Assembly: GCA_023053575.1 (NCBI GenBank)
Contig: JAKZAP010000014.1
Location: forward strand, 11,310,938-11,374,937
DNA from: Branchinecta lynchi
Lineage: Eukaryota; Arthropoda; Branchiopoda; Anostraca; Branchinectidae
DNA length: 64,000 nucleotides
Direction: 5' to 3'
The position numbers were made by a program, and so were the translations under genes. How positions within the stretch are numbered: the stretch's first letter is position 1; every line of letters starts with the position of its first letter. Below are positions 53,488 through 64,000 of the stretch, piece by piece. Under the pieces are notes generated by a model that ran no database searches, was not told where the DNA came from, and was given only the letters and a program-made list of their open reading frames with translations.

Positions 53488-54904
53488 ATATCCTGTTACT
53501 TAACTAACTGCTAGTACCAGTTATTCCTGTCCTGTAATTCAGTTTTCAATCTTCAATCATCTCCATTTCTTCTAAGAATTTCAAAAAGTCACTAGACTAG
53601 GTCCATCTCAAAAGGAAGACCGGAGACATTAGAGGTATGCTTCTTTGAATGTTAGATCAATCTGGATAGTGCTGTGTTATTCTAAATGGTCTGCTGGATT
53701 GATTATTTCTGTCTAGCTGACATCAGTCTAGAAATAATTTTTCTGTCAAGACCCAAACATTTATAATGGTAAACCTTTGCTGTTCATCACCCTATTTTTT
53801 TTTCAATCATTAAATTGTATTTGTCCCAAATAGCACTTGCCTATTATGTGCAAAAATTGGATAAATATATGATATGGTATGCTGTTTACTTGTATTTACA
53901 GATCAGGTGCCATAGCAAACAAAATAAATAAATAGATAGCCTACAGAAAGAAGCTAACATACTACTAAATCACTGTCAACATTACTAAAGCACTTCACCC
54001 TGTGTAGACTAGCCATTCTGAGGAACCTCGCCAGGCTTCTTGCACCATAGAAAAGTATGATTCACATAATTTTCACCAACCATTCCCTCGCGTGAACTTC
54101 CCCCTCAAAGTTTCCTGCCATGACTCCTCCATTTCTTCACAACCACACCTAACATGAATCCTCGTCACACAGTGGAAAAAAGGAAGAACCAAATTTCTCT
54201 TTATTACTACCTAAATACTTTCTGCTTTCTCCAAGTGGCAGGTCATCTAACCCTCAACATAGTTCACCTCCTCTTTTTTCTAAACCCAATTTAATTATTT
54301 CCTTTACCCACATGTCTCTTTTGTATCTGCATACAAACTCAAAGATCCACTATCTCTTATCCTAGCTAGCCAAACCTAGAAACAATTTGAAAGTAGGCTA
54401 CTTATTACTCAAGTTGGCTACTTTTGTAACAGTGATTCCATTAGCACAGTATTCAGTGCCATGAATATCTATTGAAACTAAATTGACATCCTTGCTGAAA
54501 CTGGACCGACATCAGCGATACAAAATGACTTTTTGTGAGCAAAGGAAGTGGTTTTTTGAAAAAAACAAAAAACTATAGTACTATACTAACTGTATGTAAT
54601 AGACACCATTCTAATTCATTTTGATGAAAAGGAGAATATACGTTCTGTAAGTTCCATTTCCATAAATTTGGGAAATTCCCCCTGCCCCCCATCATACCTG
54701 ACAAAACTGAGCGGAGCTAGATGCTTTAGCTTCGAATTGATACCCGTTTTCGCCGTTGCTCAGAGCCTGGTCACACTAGGCTCAAATTGGTGCCGAAAAT
54801 GTGGTCCAGTTTCGCATCAATTCAGTTTCAGTTATGTTGGACTGTTGTGAAATATCGTGATTTCGTTTTGAGTATCCAGGATTAAACTAGGTTATGGAGA
54901 AAGG
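53488..54904. other. nothing recognised
   Basis: AT-rich sequence with one small hairpin near 53,700 (ATTTCTGTCTAGC / GTCTAGAAATAAT). No exon, LINE motif or RNA gene recognised. Confidence 0.4.
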
Positions 54905-55211
54905 CAGGGGCATCACTATGGGGGGGGGATTTGGGGGGCTCCCCCCCCCCCAAAGGTCTTCAGGAAGTACTTTCGTCGGGGGAATCGTCGGTCGAATCGT
55001 GGTACATCGGGATCTTTTTATACGCAGGAAATGAAATACTGCAAACACTTGTTGGGCAAAACACTGAAGAAATCGAATTCTGCATGCTTTTGTCGTGCCT
55101 GGGTATTCTTGTCGGCACATCGGCAAACACAGAAGAAATAAGATTTTGAATGCTTTTGTCAAGCGTCGGTCGACCCGTCGGCACATCGGGTTCTTTTTAT
55201 ACGCAAGAAAT

Positions 55212-55619
55212 CAATCAATCAATCAATCAAGTTTAATCCGAATAGCTAAAAGCTAGAAAAGGAATACAAATTTACAAAATACACAGACACACAAGAAACA
55301 AGTTAACTAATACACTTACAAGAAATTACCAGACATAAATGATGGAATGAAACTACGTAAAAAATGGGTAGAAGAATTAGCGGGATATGGGGAAAACTTA
55401 TTGCCAATATTCCTCTCGGACCGACGCACGGAAGACGGGAGGGGAGGGGGGAATAGATCGGTCATATGGGGACAACACGTTATCTTAGCTCCAAATTTGT
55501 TTGAAAGAGTATTTCTACGTACAGATAATTTAGGAATGTCAAGTTTAATGAGAGCCTCTTTGTATGTAATATTATGATCACCCAGAATGATTCTCATGGC
55601 CCTCTTTTGGACATTTTCC
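55212..55619 (-). pseudogene. 5'-truncated CR1-like LINE with (TTGA)n tail
   Basis: Minus-strand frame reads ENVQKRAMRIILGDHNITYK, then KLDIPKLSVRRNTLSNKFG, the C-terminal conserved block of CR1-like ORF2, ending near 55,316 with a short 3' UTR and a TTGA repeat tail at 55,212-55,230. AGAAAT flanks both sides (55,206-55,211 and 55,620-55,625), a target duplication within the satellite unit. Confidence 0.85.
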
Positions 55620-55723
55620 AGAAATGAAATCCTGCAAACATTTGTTGGGCAAAACACCGAAGAAATCGAATTCTGCATGCTTTGGTCGTGCCTCGGTATT
55701 CTCGTCGGCACATCGGGTTCTTT

Positions 55724-57757
55724 TTGGGATCCCAAAACGTAAGCGGAGGGATACCTATGACATCGCAAAAGTTGTCCGTCTGTCCGTCCGTCCGTCTGTA
55801 AGCACGATAACTCTCGAAGGGAATAAAATATTTTGATGAAACTTGGTGTGAGGATTCGTTGGGTCGTCGGACCTGTCGAGTTCATAGATGGGCTTTGTAG
55901 CCCTTCATTTAGGGGTGGGGGAGGGGGTTCAAATTAAGGGGCAAACAAAATATTTTGAAACAGCTAATGTGATAGTCGATTATGGGGTAAGAAGACATGC
56001 TGAATACGATGGTGAAAACCATTTTGTCATCGGACAAGTAGTTTGCCCGGAATCCGGCCGAAACCGGAAAGTTTGTTAAAAGTAAAAGTTTTATTTGAAG
56101 TTGATTAGATATTCGATTTAGGGGTGGGAAGACATGCTGAAGACGATGGTGAAAATCATTTTCTCGACGGACAAGTAGTTCGCCCGGAATCCGGCCCAAA
56201 CCGGAAAGTTTGTTAAAATTAAAATTCTGTATTTGGAGTTGATTAGATGTTCGATTTAGGGCAAGAAGACATGCTAAACACTCATGTGAAAACGATTTTC
56301 TACCCGGACATGTAGTTCGCCCGGAATCCGGCCAAAACTGGAAAATTGTTAGAAGTTTAAGTTTTATTTCTGGTTGATTAGATAACCGATTTAGGGGTAA
56401 GAAGAGATGCTGAATCCGTGTGTGATAATCATATTTTACCCGGACATATAGTTCGACCGGAATCCGGCTGGAGTCGGAAAATTTGTTATAAGGTAAATTT
56501 TTATTTGAAGTTGATTAGATGTTCGTTGTTGGGGAAGGAAGATAGAGTTCGTTTTTTAGCTTTCTTTTTTCGCCGGACAAGTATAAATAAATAAATAAAT
56601 AACGAATTTATTTCAAAAAACCACTATCATGGCAATGCCAAATTTGGGTATTACGTCAAGTATAATGCACATTTTATAGTCTATACAGTTAATCATCAAT
56701 TCGTCATCACAGACCTATTATAGTGTATAAATAAACCAAAAACAGAACACGGACGTTGGGAAAATATCACAGACAGCTACCACCATCATTATAAATTTTG
56801 GTGAAACTCGGAACGAAGCTTTTTTGGTACCGCGTATGTGTTGCAGGTACGGGGGACAACTTTGGAACCTTTGAACTTGCGACCCTCTCCTGTCGGTTTC
56901 TTGTGTTTTCATAAGGAGGGGGAAGGATATCGAATAGAACAGGTTGGTGGAGGAGCTTATGACCAACCGCTAAGCTCAGCCGCAGTCTCCGACTCTCAGG
57001 GGTTTCCATCTTAAACTTTTTTAGGAGAGGGCTCACGACTTATTATTTGGAGTGCACGTTTCTGTATTCTTTCTATTTGTTGTGACTGTTCGGCAGTAAG
57101 GGCAAAGTGCCAAACAGCAGCCGCGTATTCCAAAGTGGATCGAATGAAAGAAACGTAAATTCGGACAAGATGGGAATTAGGTACTTGGAACTTAGCCAGA
57201 AGTTTTAACAGCTGTAGACCAGCGTTTGCACGCTTTAGCATTACGTTGGTGTTGTCCTCCCATTTAAGATCAGACGGGATTGTTACACCAAGGAGCTTTA
57301 GCTTCTGTACCTGTAAACCAGATGGCAGTATTTCTTCAAAGGAAATGCTAGTTTTGAGGAAGGAAAAGGTTAAAATTGCACTTTTGTCTTCGTTTACCTG
57401 CATGTCCAACAACCTGGCTTCATCTTTAATGTCGTCTATTATGCCTGCAGCTTTGATTTTAAAATTTCTGTAGCATGCTTCGGTTTCCAGCGATCCAAGT
57501 AGTTCTGGAGTTCGGCCGAAACCGGGAAATTGGCAGAAGTGGCAGGAAGTTTTTGTCAAAACAGATATGTCTTATAGGGGTAAACACACATGCTGAATCC
57601 AAATCTGAACTTAGTTTTCTCAGATGATTAACTATTCGGCCTTAATCTTTTTCTGAATTTTAATTGTAAAAATGTTCAAGGAGACTGGCGACAAGCCCAG
57701 TTGTCTGGATCAGATATTGAATTTTTTGGATCCCAATCGGAACCTTTGGTCTTGTTA
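55724..57757 (+). repeat. family X copy with a LINE inserted
   Basis: Head TTTTTGGGATCCCAAAACGT at 55,720, four or more internal units with CCGGAATCCGGCC (55,970-56,580), then the LINE (56,584-57,495), then the rest of the last unit and the tail ending GGAACCTTTGGTCTTGTT. Itself inserted in the satellite array between GGGTTC and ATACAT. Confidence 0.8.
56584..57495 (-). pseudogene. 5'-truncated CR1-like LINE, RT thumb and C-terminus
   Basis: Minus-strand frame from about 57,480 to 57,011 reads ACYRNFKIKAAGIIDDIKDE, then LDMQVNEDKSAILTFSFLK, LKLLGVTIPSDLKWEDNTNV and YAAAVWHFALTAEQSQQIER, IQKRALQIIS. The 3' UTR ends in a (TTTA)n tail at 56,584-56,603. CAAGTA at 56,578-56,583 and 57,496-57,501 is the target duplication; the uninterrupted site can be read in the copy at 15,325. 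Confidence 0.88.
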
Positions 57758-58515
57758 TACATAAGGAATCCAGAAGAGATACATTTTTTTATGCTTTTGC
57801 CGGGCGTCTGTCGACTCGTCGGCACATTGGGTTCTACTTATAGGTAAGAAATCAAATTCTGCAAACTTTGTCGGGCGCACCCGGGAAGTTCAAGTCTCAT
57901 CGGCACAAGGGGTTATTTTTACACGTAAGAAATCAAGTTCTGTTCAGTGTAATTGAGCGAAACACAGAAAAAAAAATCAATTCTGGATGGTTTTGTCGGG
58001 CGTCGGTATTCTCGTCGGCACATCGGGTTCTTTTTACACGTAAAAAATCAAATTCTGTAAATTTTTATCGGGCACATGCGAAAAGTTCCAGTCTCGTCGG
58101 GACACCGGCTTCTGTTTACACGTACAAAATAAAGTTCTTTACAGTCTTGTCGGGAACAGAAGAAATCGAATTCTGAATGATTTTGCCGGGCGTTGGTATT
58201 CTTGTTGGTACATCGGTTCTTTTAATAAGTAAGAAATCAAATTCTGCAAACATTTGTCGGGCGCAAATTTTTCCGGAAAAAATGCGGATTTAAAAATTTT
58301 TCGCCAGTGGTACTTACTTAAAGTTGTTCTGGGTCAGTCTTTGGAAGCTTCACTTCTAACGAAAGCTGAAATGAAAGGCCGAATATGTGAATTTAAATAC
58401 ATGAATTTAAATCAAAGGAACAGTCTAAAATGATAATCATTTAGTTTTCGTTTTAGGATAGAAATTCTTGGGGTTTGAAACACGCTAAAAGCCGGAACTT
58501 GTATGGTAGTATAGC

Positions 58516-59245
58516 CAGTGGCAAAAACTAAGGGAGGACGTGGGGGGGGGCAGATTCCCCCCTACGAAAAACCCTGTCGATAGCACCTAGGAAGCACCGA
58601 CAAACGCTTTTATCATTCCGTTTCTGACACCGACAAAAGCTCCGTCGGTAAAACTGGAAACTTCGTGTTGGGAAATAGGCAGCGTTTGTCGGTACGGCGA
58701 GCTTTATCATTCCATTTCCGCGACCGACAAAAGTTCTGTCGGTAAGCCAGGAAGCTTCTTGCAAAAATAGGCAGCATTTCTCGGCGCGGAGACGCTGGGT
58801 GGATTCGATTTTCGGTACCGATAAGAGCTCTGACAAACACTTTCCTCATTTTTTTTCTGATACCGACGAAAGCTCTGTCGGTAAATCACGAAACTTATTG
58901 TAGGGAAAGCGGCAACGTCTGTCAGTGCACGTATTCCGTTTTCAGTACCGACAAGAGCTCTTTAGGTAAATCAGGAAAGTTCTTGTTTGGAAATCGGCAG
59001 CGTTTGTCGATACGGAGACGGTGCGCGAATTCCGTTTTGAGTACCGGCAAGAGCTATGATAAACACCTTCCTAATACCGTTTCTGATACCGACAGAAGCT
59101 CTGTCGGTAATCAGGAACCTTTTTGTCTGGAAATCGGAATTTCTGTCGGTGCGAAGATGATACCGACAAAAGCCGTGTCGGGAAATCAAGCCGATGATGC
59201 AATCGAGATCCGAATATCTGTTGTTTTTCATTTTTCGATACGATG
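58516..59245. repeat. tandem array of ACCGAC...GTCGGT palindromic units
   Basis: Starts CAGTGGCAAAAACTAAGGGA and a G-run (hAT-like tip), then about eight to ten degenerate units of about 60-70 bp, each with ACCGACAAAAGCTC and GTCGGTAAA, and GGAAATCGGCAGCGTTTGTC between them. The frames seen here are artefacts of the array. Confidence 0.75.
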
Positions 59246-59640
59246 ACTGGGAAAAGTCTTCTCGGTAAAATGGGAACTGTCTATTTTTGTCTGTTTACAT
59301 CCGGAATGGACACAAATCTTGTAGTTAAATTAAGTATTTGTGAACTGTTCGTCAGTGAAGACGTTTTGATGTGGTGACTGGAATAATCTCGTCGGTAAAT
59401 ATGAAAATGCTCTAACCAAACACTGCTTCGTTCATTTCTGTTCCTTGACGGCAAACCAATCACACCATAAGGTGCTCTTTTGGGTTGACCTAGTTGTGAA
59501 TCAATGTATTCAGTGACTTCTGAGTTTCAAATTCCCGTCGGTGATCATGATACCGCAACCAGCTCGGCCGACCGAGGTTGTATCGGGCCAGAATATCTGA
59601 ATAACACAACTAGGTGACGAGGGCGCAGTTTTGCCAAGTG
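59246..59640. other. nothing firmly recognised
   Basis: A decayed continuation of the GTCGGTAAA words (59,265, 59,390, 59,540) fades out here. Confidence 0.4.
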
Positions 59641-60345
59641 TTATCTCAATCGCTCAACCTATTTGGTCCCTAAGCGTTTAAGAAAATGTCAGGACCCACC
59701 TCTTATCCCCCCACAGCACTACCGTATACCCTAATGGCAAGAAGAGGCTCGGACACATAAATGACCCATATTTGGCCTTTTCGTCTACCATCCCTCAAGC
59801 AGCATCACTCGGAACAGAGCGTTTCCGAAAAATTTCCAGTGGGCTACCGGCCCGGTACCCCCCAGCTCCACCTTAACCCAACGGACGTCAGATCCGGTTT
59901 GGGCCTTAAACTACGCGTAGGTCCCATCAGTTTTGTACCTTTCAAGTGTTATCCCAATCACTCTATCCGTTCGGACCCTACTCGTATTACAATAATTCCG
60001 AGACCCTTGCAACACTGTTCTCGGAAGCGTATAAGTTGAACTTCTTGGGCGATCTTCAGTTGAATCCGAGCACTTTTTAGGGCCCGTGTACCCGTTTGGT
60101 TTTTGAGGCGTATCACAAAGTCACTCTGACCCACCGTCTACTCAGTTGTCGGATTTCGTTCGAACACAAGCAGTTTAGACCATCTGCTCCCATCAGCCTT
60201 CAAGTTTCCTTAAAACTGGATTGCCCGTTCACTTTCACCTATAGGCTACTTTGATCCAACGCATCCTCGTACCAAATTTCAAACAAAATATCTCAACCCC
60301 TTTGAGAGTCATCATGGTAACCGACGGACAGACAAACTGAACTCG
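59641..60345 (+). repeat. degenerate CAAGTTTCAT-family modules
   Basis: Modules with ATCCCAATCACTCTATCCGT, TCAAGTGTTATC, CAAATTTCAAACAAAATATC and AACCGACGGACAGACAAACT, related to the head of family X (reverse) and to the foldback arms. Confidence 0.55.
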
Positions 60346-60940
60346 TAGGTGCTAATGTTTTGGACCTTCCAAAAGCCGATTAGTTAGCGAAAAAGACAGC
60401 CGCGTATATCTTCAAGCAGTGAAGTAATCTGTTGCAGTCTACTGCATAGTATGTTTATGGTTCTATGTGGTAGTCATTGGTGCTAGGAAGTTAATGGCGA
60501 ATTCATTGACGTCTTTGATTCATGCGGGCCGAGAAGGTGGGAGACACTATCATTTTTCGATGGGTCGGATTTTACAAACACACTGTTACCTTTGTTTTCC
60601 TCAAACTTCTCACGATAGCCAGCGTTATCCACAAAGTACTTGAACATGATTCATTCCTGAAAGCAAGCAAACTATTCATTGATCTCCCGGCGGTGGTCAA
60701 AAGAGTAACTAAAACCTTCGAGAAGATCGAGTGGCGTGTAAGCGGATTAAAACGAGAGGATTAAGAGGATTATATTACCATGTGGACGTTTAGATACATC
60801 GGAAGAAGAAAAGTTCGACATTTTTGGTCTCGGAAGCTGAATAACGAATTTAATATAATTTACGGCGTTTGTTTATTGTGATCTAGCTTACATCAGCTTA
60901 CATTCTTAATTCTTTGGACTTATGGGAATTAACAAGAAAA
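60346..60940. other. unrecognised open frame region
   Basis: An 80-codon plus-strand frame (60,522-60,764) contains TFVFLKLLTIASVIHKVLEH and LPAVVKRVTKTFEKIEW. No family recognised and no splice partners seen; possibly chance or a decayed gene. Confidence 0.25.
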
Positions 60941-60943
60941 CAA

Positions 60944-62189
60944 GAGCTACGAGCTCATATGGCACTTGTTACGAGTAGGCACGGCTCGGTTATGTCAATG
61001 ATATATCTAGTGTTTGCTAGGTGTCTTCCCACCAAGTTTCATCTCGATCCCTCCACTCATAGCGTTTTCCAATATTTCCGGTTCTCCCCTCCAGCTCCCC
61101 CCAAAAGTCACCGGATCCGGTCCGGATTTAAGTGGGTCGTCTGAGGCATGAGGTCTTTCCAAATATCAAGTTTCATCGAGATCCGGTCACCCGTTCAAAA
61201 GTTATAAAGACCTCAAGATTCCAGATTCCCCCTCCCTCCACTCCCCCGACAGTGCCCGAATCGGCTCGGTCATGTCAATGATGTATCTAGTGTTTGCTAG
61301 GCGTCTTCCCGCCAAGTTTCATCTCGATCCCTCCACTCATAGTGTTTCCCAAGATTCCGGTTGCCCCCTCCAGCTCCCCCCAAAAGTCACCGGATCCGGT
61401 CCGGATTTTAAGTGGGTCGTCTGAGGCATGAGGCCTTTATCAAGTTCCATCGAGATCCGATCACCCGTTCAAAAGTTATAAATACCTCAAGATTCCGGAT
61501 TTCCCCTCCCTCCACTCCCCCCACAGTGCCCGAATTGGCTCGGTTATGTCAATGATGTATCTAGTGTTTGCTAGGTGTCTTCCCACCAAGTTTCATCTCG
61601 ATCCCTCCACTCACAGCGTTTCCCAAGATTTCCGGTTGCCCCCTCCAGCTCCCCCCAAAAGTCACCGGGTCCGGTCCGGATTTTAAGTGGGTTGTCTGAG
61701 GCATGAGGTCGTTCCAAATATCAAGTTTCATCGAGATCGGTCACCCGTTCAAAAGTTATAAATACCTCAAGATTCCGGATTCCCCCTCCTTCCACTCCCC
61801 CGACAGGGCCCGAATCGGCTCGGTCATTTCAATTATGTATCTAATGTTTGCTAGGTGTCTTCCCACCAAGTTTCATCTCGCCCCCTCCACTCATAGCGTT
61901 TCCCAAGATTTCCGGTTGCCTCCTCCAGCTCCCCCAAAAAGTCACCGGATCCGGTCCGAATTTTAAGTGGGTCGTCTGAGGCATGAGGTCTTTCCAAATA
62001 TCAATTTCCATCGAGATCCGATTACCCGTTCAGAAGTTATAAATACCTCAAGATTCCGGATTCCCCCTCCCCTTACTCCCCCCACAGTGCCCGAATCGGC
62101 TCGGTTATGTCAATGATGTATCTAGTGTTTGCTAGGTGTCTTCCCACCAAGTTTCATCTCGATCCCTCCACTCATAGCGTTTCCCAAGG
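60944..62189 (+). repeat. tandem array, about 280-bp unit, 4.5 copies
   Basis: Starts with the foldback tip ACAAGAGCTACGAGCTCATA. Units then recur at about 60,997, 61,277, 61,555, 61,835 and 62,113, each with TGTCAATGATGTATCTAGTG, CCACCAAGTTTCATCTCGAT, CACCGGATCCGGTCCGGATT and AAGTTATAAATACCTCAAGA. A LINE breaks the fifth unit at TTTCCCAAG. Confidence 0.88.
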
Positions 62190-64000
62190 TGGTACCAGTT
62201 TGGATGTTATTTGCACTAACCTTAAAAAATTTTACAATCCTCCAATTACCCTTCCCCCCCTTGGTGGTAGCTATCACTTTATGCTACAGCTGATACCCCT
62301 TCAAGTGTATAAAACTAATTACTCAGTTTCTAAATTTTCGCACCGACCATTAACTAGTCAAGGGCTTTTAGATTTTGGATCTTGGATCACGGCTGAGAGT
62401 TGGGAGGATGTTGTTTCTTGCGTTGATCTTGATTCAAAGGTTAGTTTGTTTCAGTCTAAATTAACGGAAAATTACCAAAAGTGTTTCCCAGAGGTTGTTA
62501 AGAAGGTATGTTCTTCAGACAAACCTTACGTAAATGAAAAAATTAAAGAGCTAATCCAATTAAAGTTAAAACTTTTTCGCCGTGGAAAGAAAGACGAAGC
62601 GATTGCTCTTAGAAAACAGATAAAGAAAGAAATAAGACGTGCTGCTTCTCGTTATGGTAAGAACAAATTAAATAGTTTAAAACAAAGTAAACCTCAGCAG
62701 TGGTTCAGGAAAGTGAAAGAAATTGCGGGTCTTTCGCCCAAAAACCTAGATTTTCGACTTGATGAACCGCCGTTTCAGACAGCCAATGAGCTTAACAAAC
62801 ATCTTGCCACGATTGTTCAAACATTCCCTCCTCTCGCAGTCAACCAACACATCCCCGAAACTCCAAAAGAAAAAATTCCCGAAATTTCAGCGAAAGAAAT
62901 AATTACAAAAATACATAGGCTGAAGATTACTAGTATATGTCCGATTGATATCCCAGTGGATCTAATAAAAGCATTTCCTGATAAGTTAGTAACACCCCTT
63001 GCAAACATTTTCAATGATATCAGTACATCCGGAAATTACCCGTCTTGCTGGAAGCTGGGTTATATCACACCAATCCAAAAGAAGGGGGGTTCGAACGATT
63101 TTAGTGGTGTTCGACCAATAACACTGACCCCAGTTTTTTCAAAAATGTACGAGGGTTTCTTGGCTGATTGGTTAAAGGCAGAGATTCTTGATCTTATTGA
63201 TCTACAACAATTCGGGAACCTCAAGGAGGTATCTACTTCGCACTACCTTGTTAGTCTTCTTGACACTATTCTGAAAAATCTTGAAAACCCTGATACTTGG
63301 TTGAATCTTTTATTAATAGATCTCCAGAAAGCTTTTGACCTAATTGACCATAATATCCTTGTAAACAAACTGTTGATTGAGTTCCAAGTGAGTCCTTTTT
63401 TAGTCAAAATTGTTGCTTCTTTTTTGACAAATCGTTCTCAAGTGCTTAAATACAAAAACGTCTTTTCTGATCCCCTCCCTATTTTTTGTGGTGTCCCCCA
63501 AGGAACTCTAATGGGACCAATTTTATTTTTAATAATGATCAATAGCCTATTGACTGACCACCCAGATCGTTGGAAGTACGTGGACGACCTGTCTGCACTG
63601 GAGGTATGTCGACGGAATATAAAAAGTTCAATTACGGCTCTACTTGAGGACGCTACTAAGCAAGCGTCTTTGTCGAAGATGAGGGTTAACTCCCAAAAAT
63701 CATCGGTCATGACTGTGAATTTTTTAAAATCCGTGCCCTCTTTCACAGACCCCATTCCTCCCGAAATCTCCGTTAGTTTTATTAAATTACTTGGAGTTAC
63801 TATTTCAGCTGACATGAAGTGGGATGCCCATGTTCAAAACATCCTCAAACAAGCTTCCCCTTCGGTTACCATGTTAAAACTTATGAAAAAATTTTCTTGC
63901 CCCCCGAAGGATCTCCTCCAACTGTACTGTTCGTTTATCCGGCCAATACTGGAGTATGCTTGTCCAGTGTGGCATTTTGGGCTTACCTCTGAGCATGTTT
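62190..64000 (+). CDS. CR1/L2-like LINE ORF2, 5'-truncated, open to the window edge (partial)
   Basis: From 62,191 the frame stays open for about 603 codons and runs off the right edge. It begins inside the endonuclease C-terminus (SLDVICTNL, then PPLGGSYHFML, where SDH is usual). Linker: PYVNEKIKELIQLKLKLFRR. RT fingers: KLGYITPIQKKGGSNDFSGV, then RPITLTPVFSKMYE. Palm: LLIDLQKAFDLIDHNIL (motif A, about 63,310-63,355), GVPQGTLMGPILFL (motif B, about 63,490-63,520), YVDDLSALE (motif C, about 63,577), then KLLGVTISADMKWDAHVQ and FIRPILEYACPVWHFGLT. All RT catalytic residues are present. The 5' truncation makes this copy immobile, but it is young or conserved. The same C-terminal block occurs in the relics at 19.9, 55.3 and 57.0 kb. 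Confidence 0.92.

Larger units (their letters stand above)
54905..58300. repeat. satellite-like array (about 110-130 bp units) with nested insertions
   Basis: Begins CAGGGGCATCACTATGGGGG with facing G- and C-runs (a hAT-like tip), then units with TTTTTATACGCAGGAAAT, GAAATCGAATTCTGCATGCT and TATTCTCGTCGGCACATCGG. Units occupy 54,960-55,211, 55,620-55,723 and 57,758-58,300; LINE and family X insertions separate them. Confidence 0.75.

Noticed and set aside
55316..55885. 189-codon minus-strand frame as a single gene
   Set aside because: It is a chimera: family X head and satellite sequence fused by chance to the C-terminus of a truncated LINE.
1..64000. tRNA, rRNA, CRISPR or bacterial operon
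   Set aside because: No cloverleaf with A/B boxes, rRNA-like block, regularly spaced direct repeats with unique spacers, or prokaryotic gene layout was recognised.

Overview
The window is animal (invertebrate-type) genomic DNA, not prokaryotic: it has one clear intron-rich protein gene with GT-AG introns and is otherwise packed with non-LTR retrotransposons, hAT-like and MITE-like DNA elements, foldback elements and satellite-like arrays. No rRNA, tRNA or CRISPR was recognised. The species cannot be named from the sequence; the mix of a CR1/L2-like LINE family, an I/Nimb-like LINE with RNase H, and hAT-like elements beginning CAGGGGCG fits many marine or other invertebrates.

Host gene. The minus strand from about 24,980 down to the left edge carries the first ten coding positions of prolyl endopeptidase (PREP), about 509 codons, reading from the start Met to the Ile-Arg-Gly-Gly-Gly block just before the catalytic part. 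All exon junctions keep phase. The catalytic Ser/Asp/His exons lie beyond base 1. The sixth coding exon exists as two tandem versions (11,310-11,472 and 10,347-10,509), each 163 nt, with the same phases, both open, and about 65% identical in protein. Including both, or neither, breaks the frame, so this looks like a mutually exclusive exon pair that changes part of the beta-propeller.

Regions. 1-3,083: a 2.8-kb foldback element in the last PREP intron seen here. 3,250-24,980: PREP, with introns full of MITEs, LINE tails, a dispersed repeat called family X here (14,350-15,585) and a decayed CR1-like LINE (19,930-23,650) in intron 2. 25,000-30,500: intergenic, with a 1.66-kb hAT-like element (26,892-28,556) and a 0.5-kb inverted-repeat element. 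30,519-40,569: a composite hAT-like element with matching terminal inverted repeats and a perfect 8-bp target duplication; its left arm contains an apparently intact I/Nimb-like LINE (ORF1 with zinc knuckles; ORF2 with endonuclease, reverse transcriptase and RNase H). 40,620-52,150: a pair of inverted 0.9-kb arms, each holding a terminal-exon-like ORF, enclosing two inverted minisatellite-tipped elements. 52,500-53,500: a possible isolated host exon and a 270-bp MITE. 54,900-59,250: a satellite-like array with nested insertions (LINE inside family X inside the array). 59,600-62,189: an array of about 280-bp repeats sharing its terminus with the foldback. 62,190-64,000: a 5'-truncated CR1-like LINE whose reverse transcriptase frame stays open to the right edge.

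How it fits together: the functional unit is PREP, a cytosolic peptidase of short proline-containing peptides. The rest is a record of successive transposon insertions, several with target-site duplications that allow relative dating.
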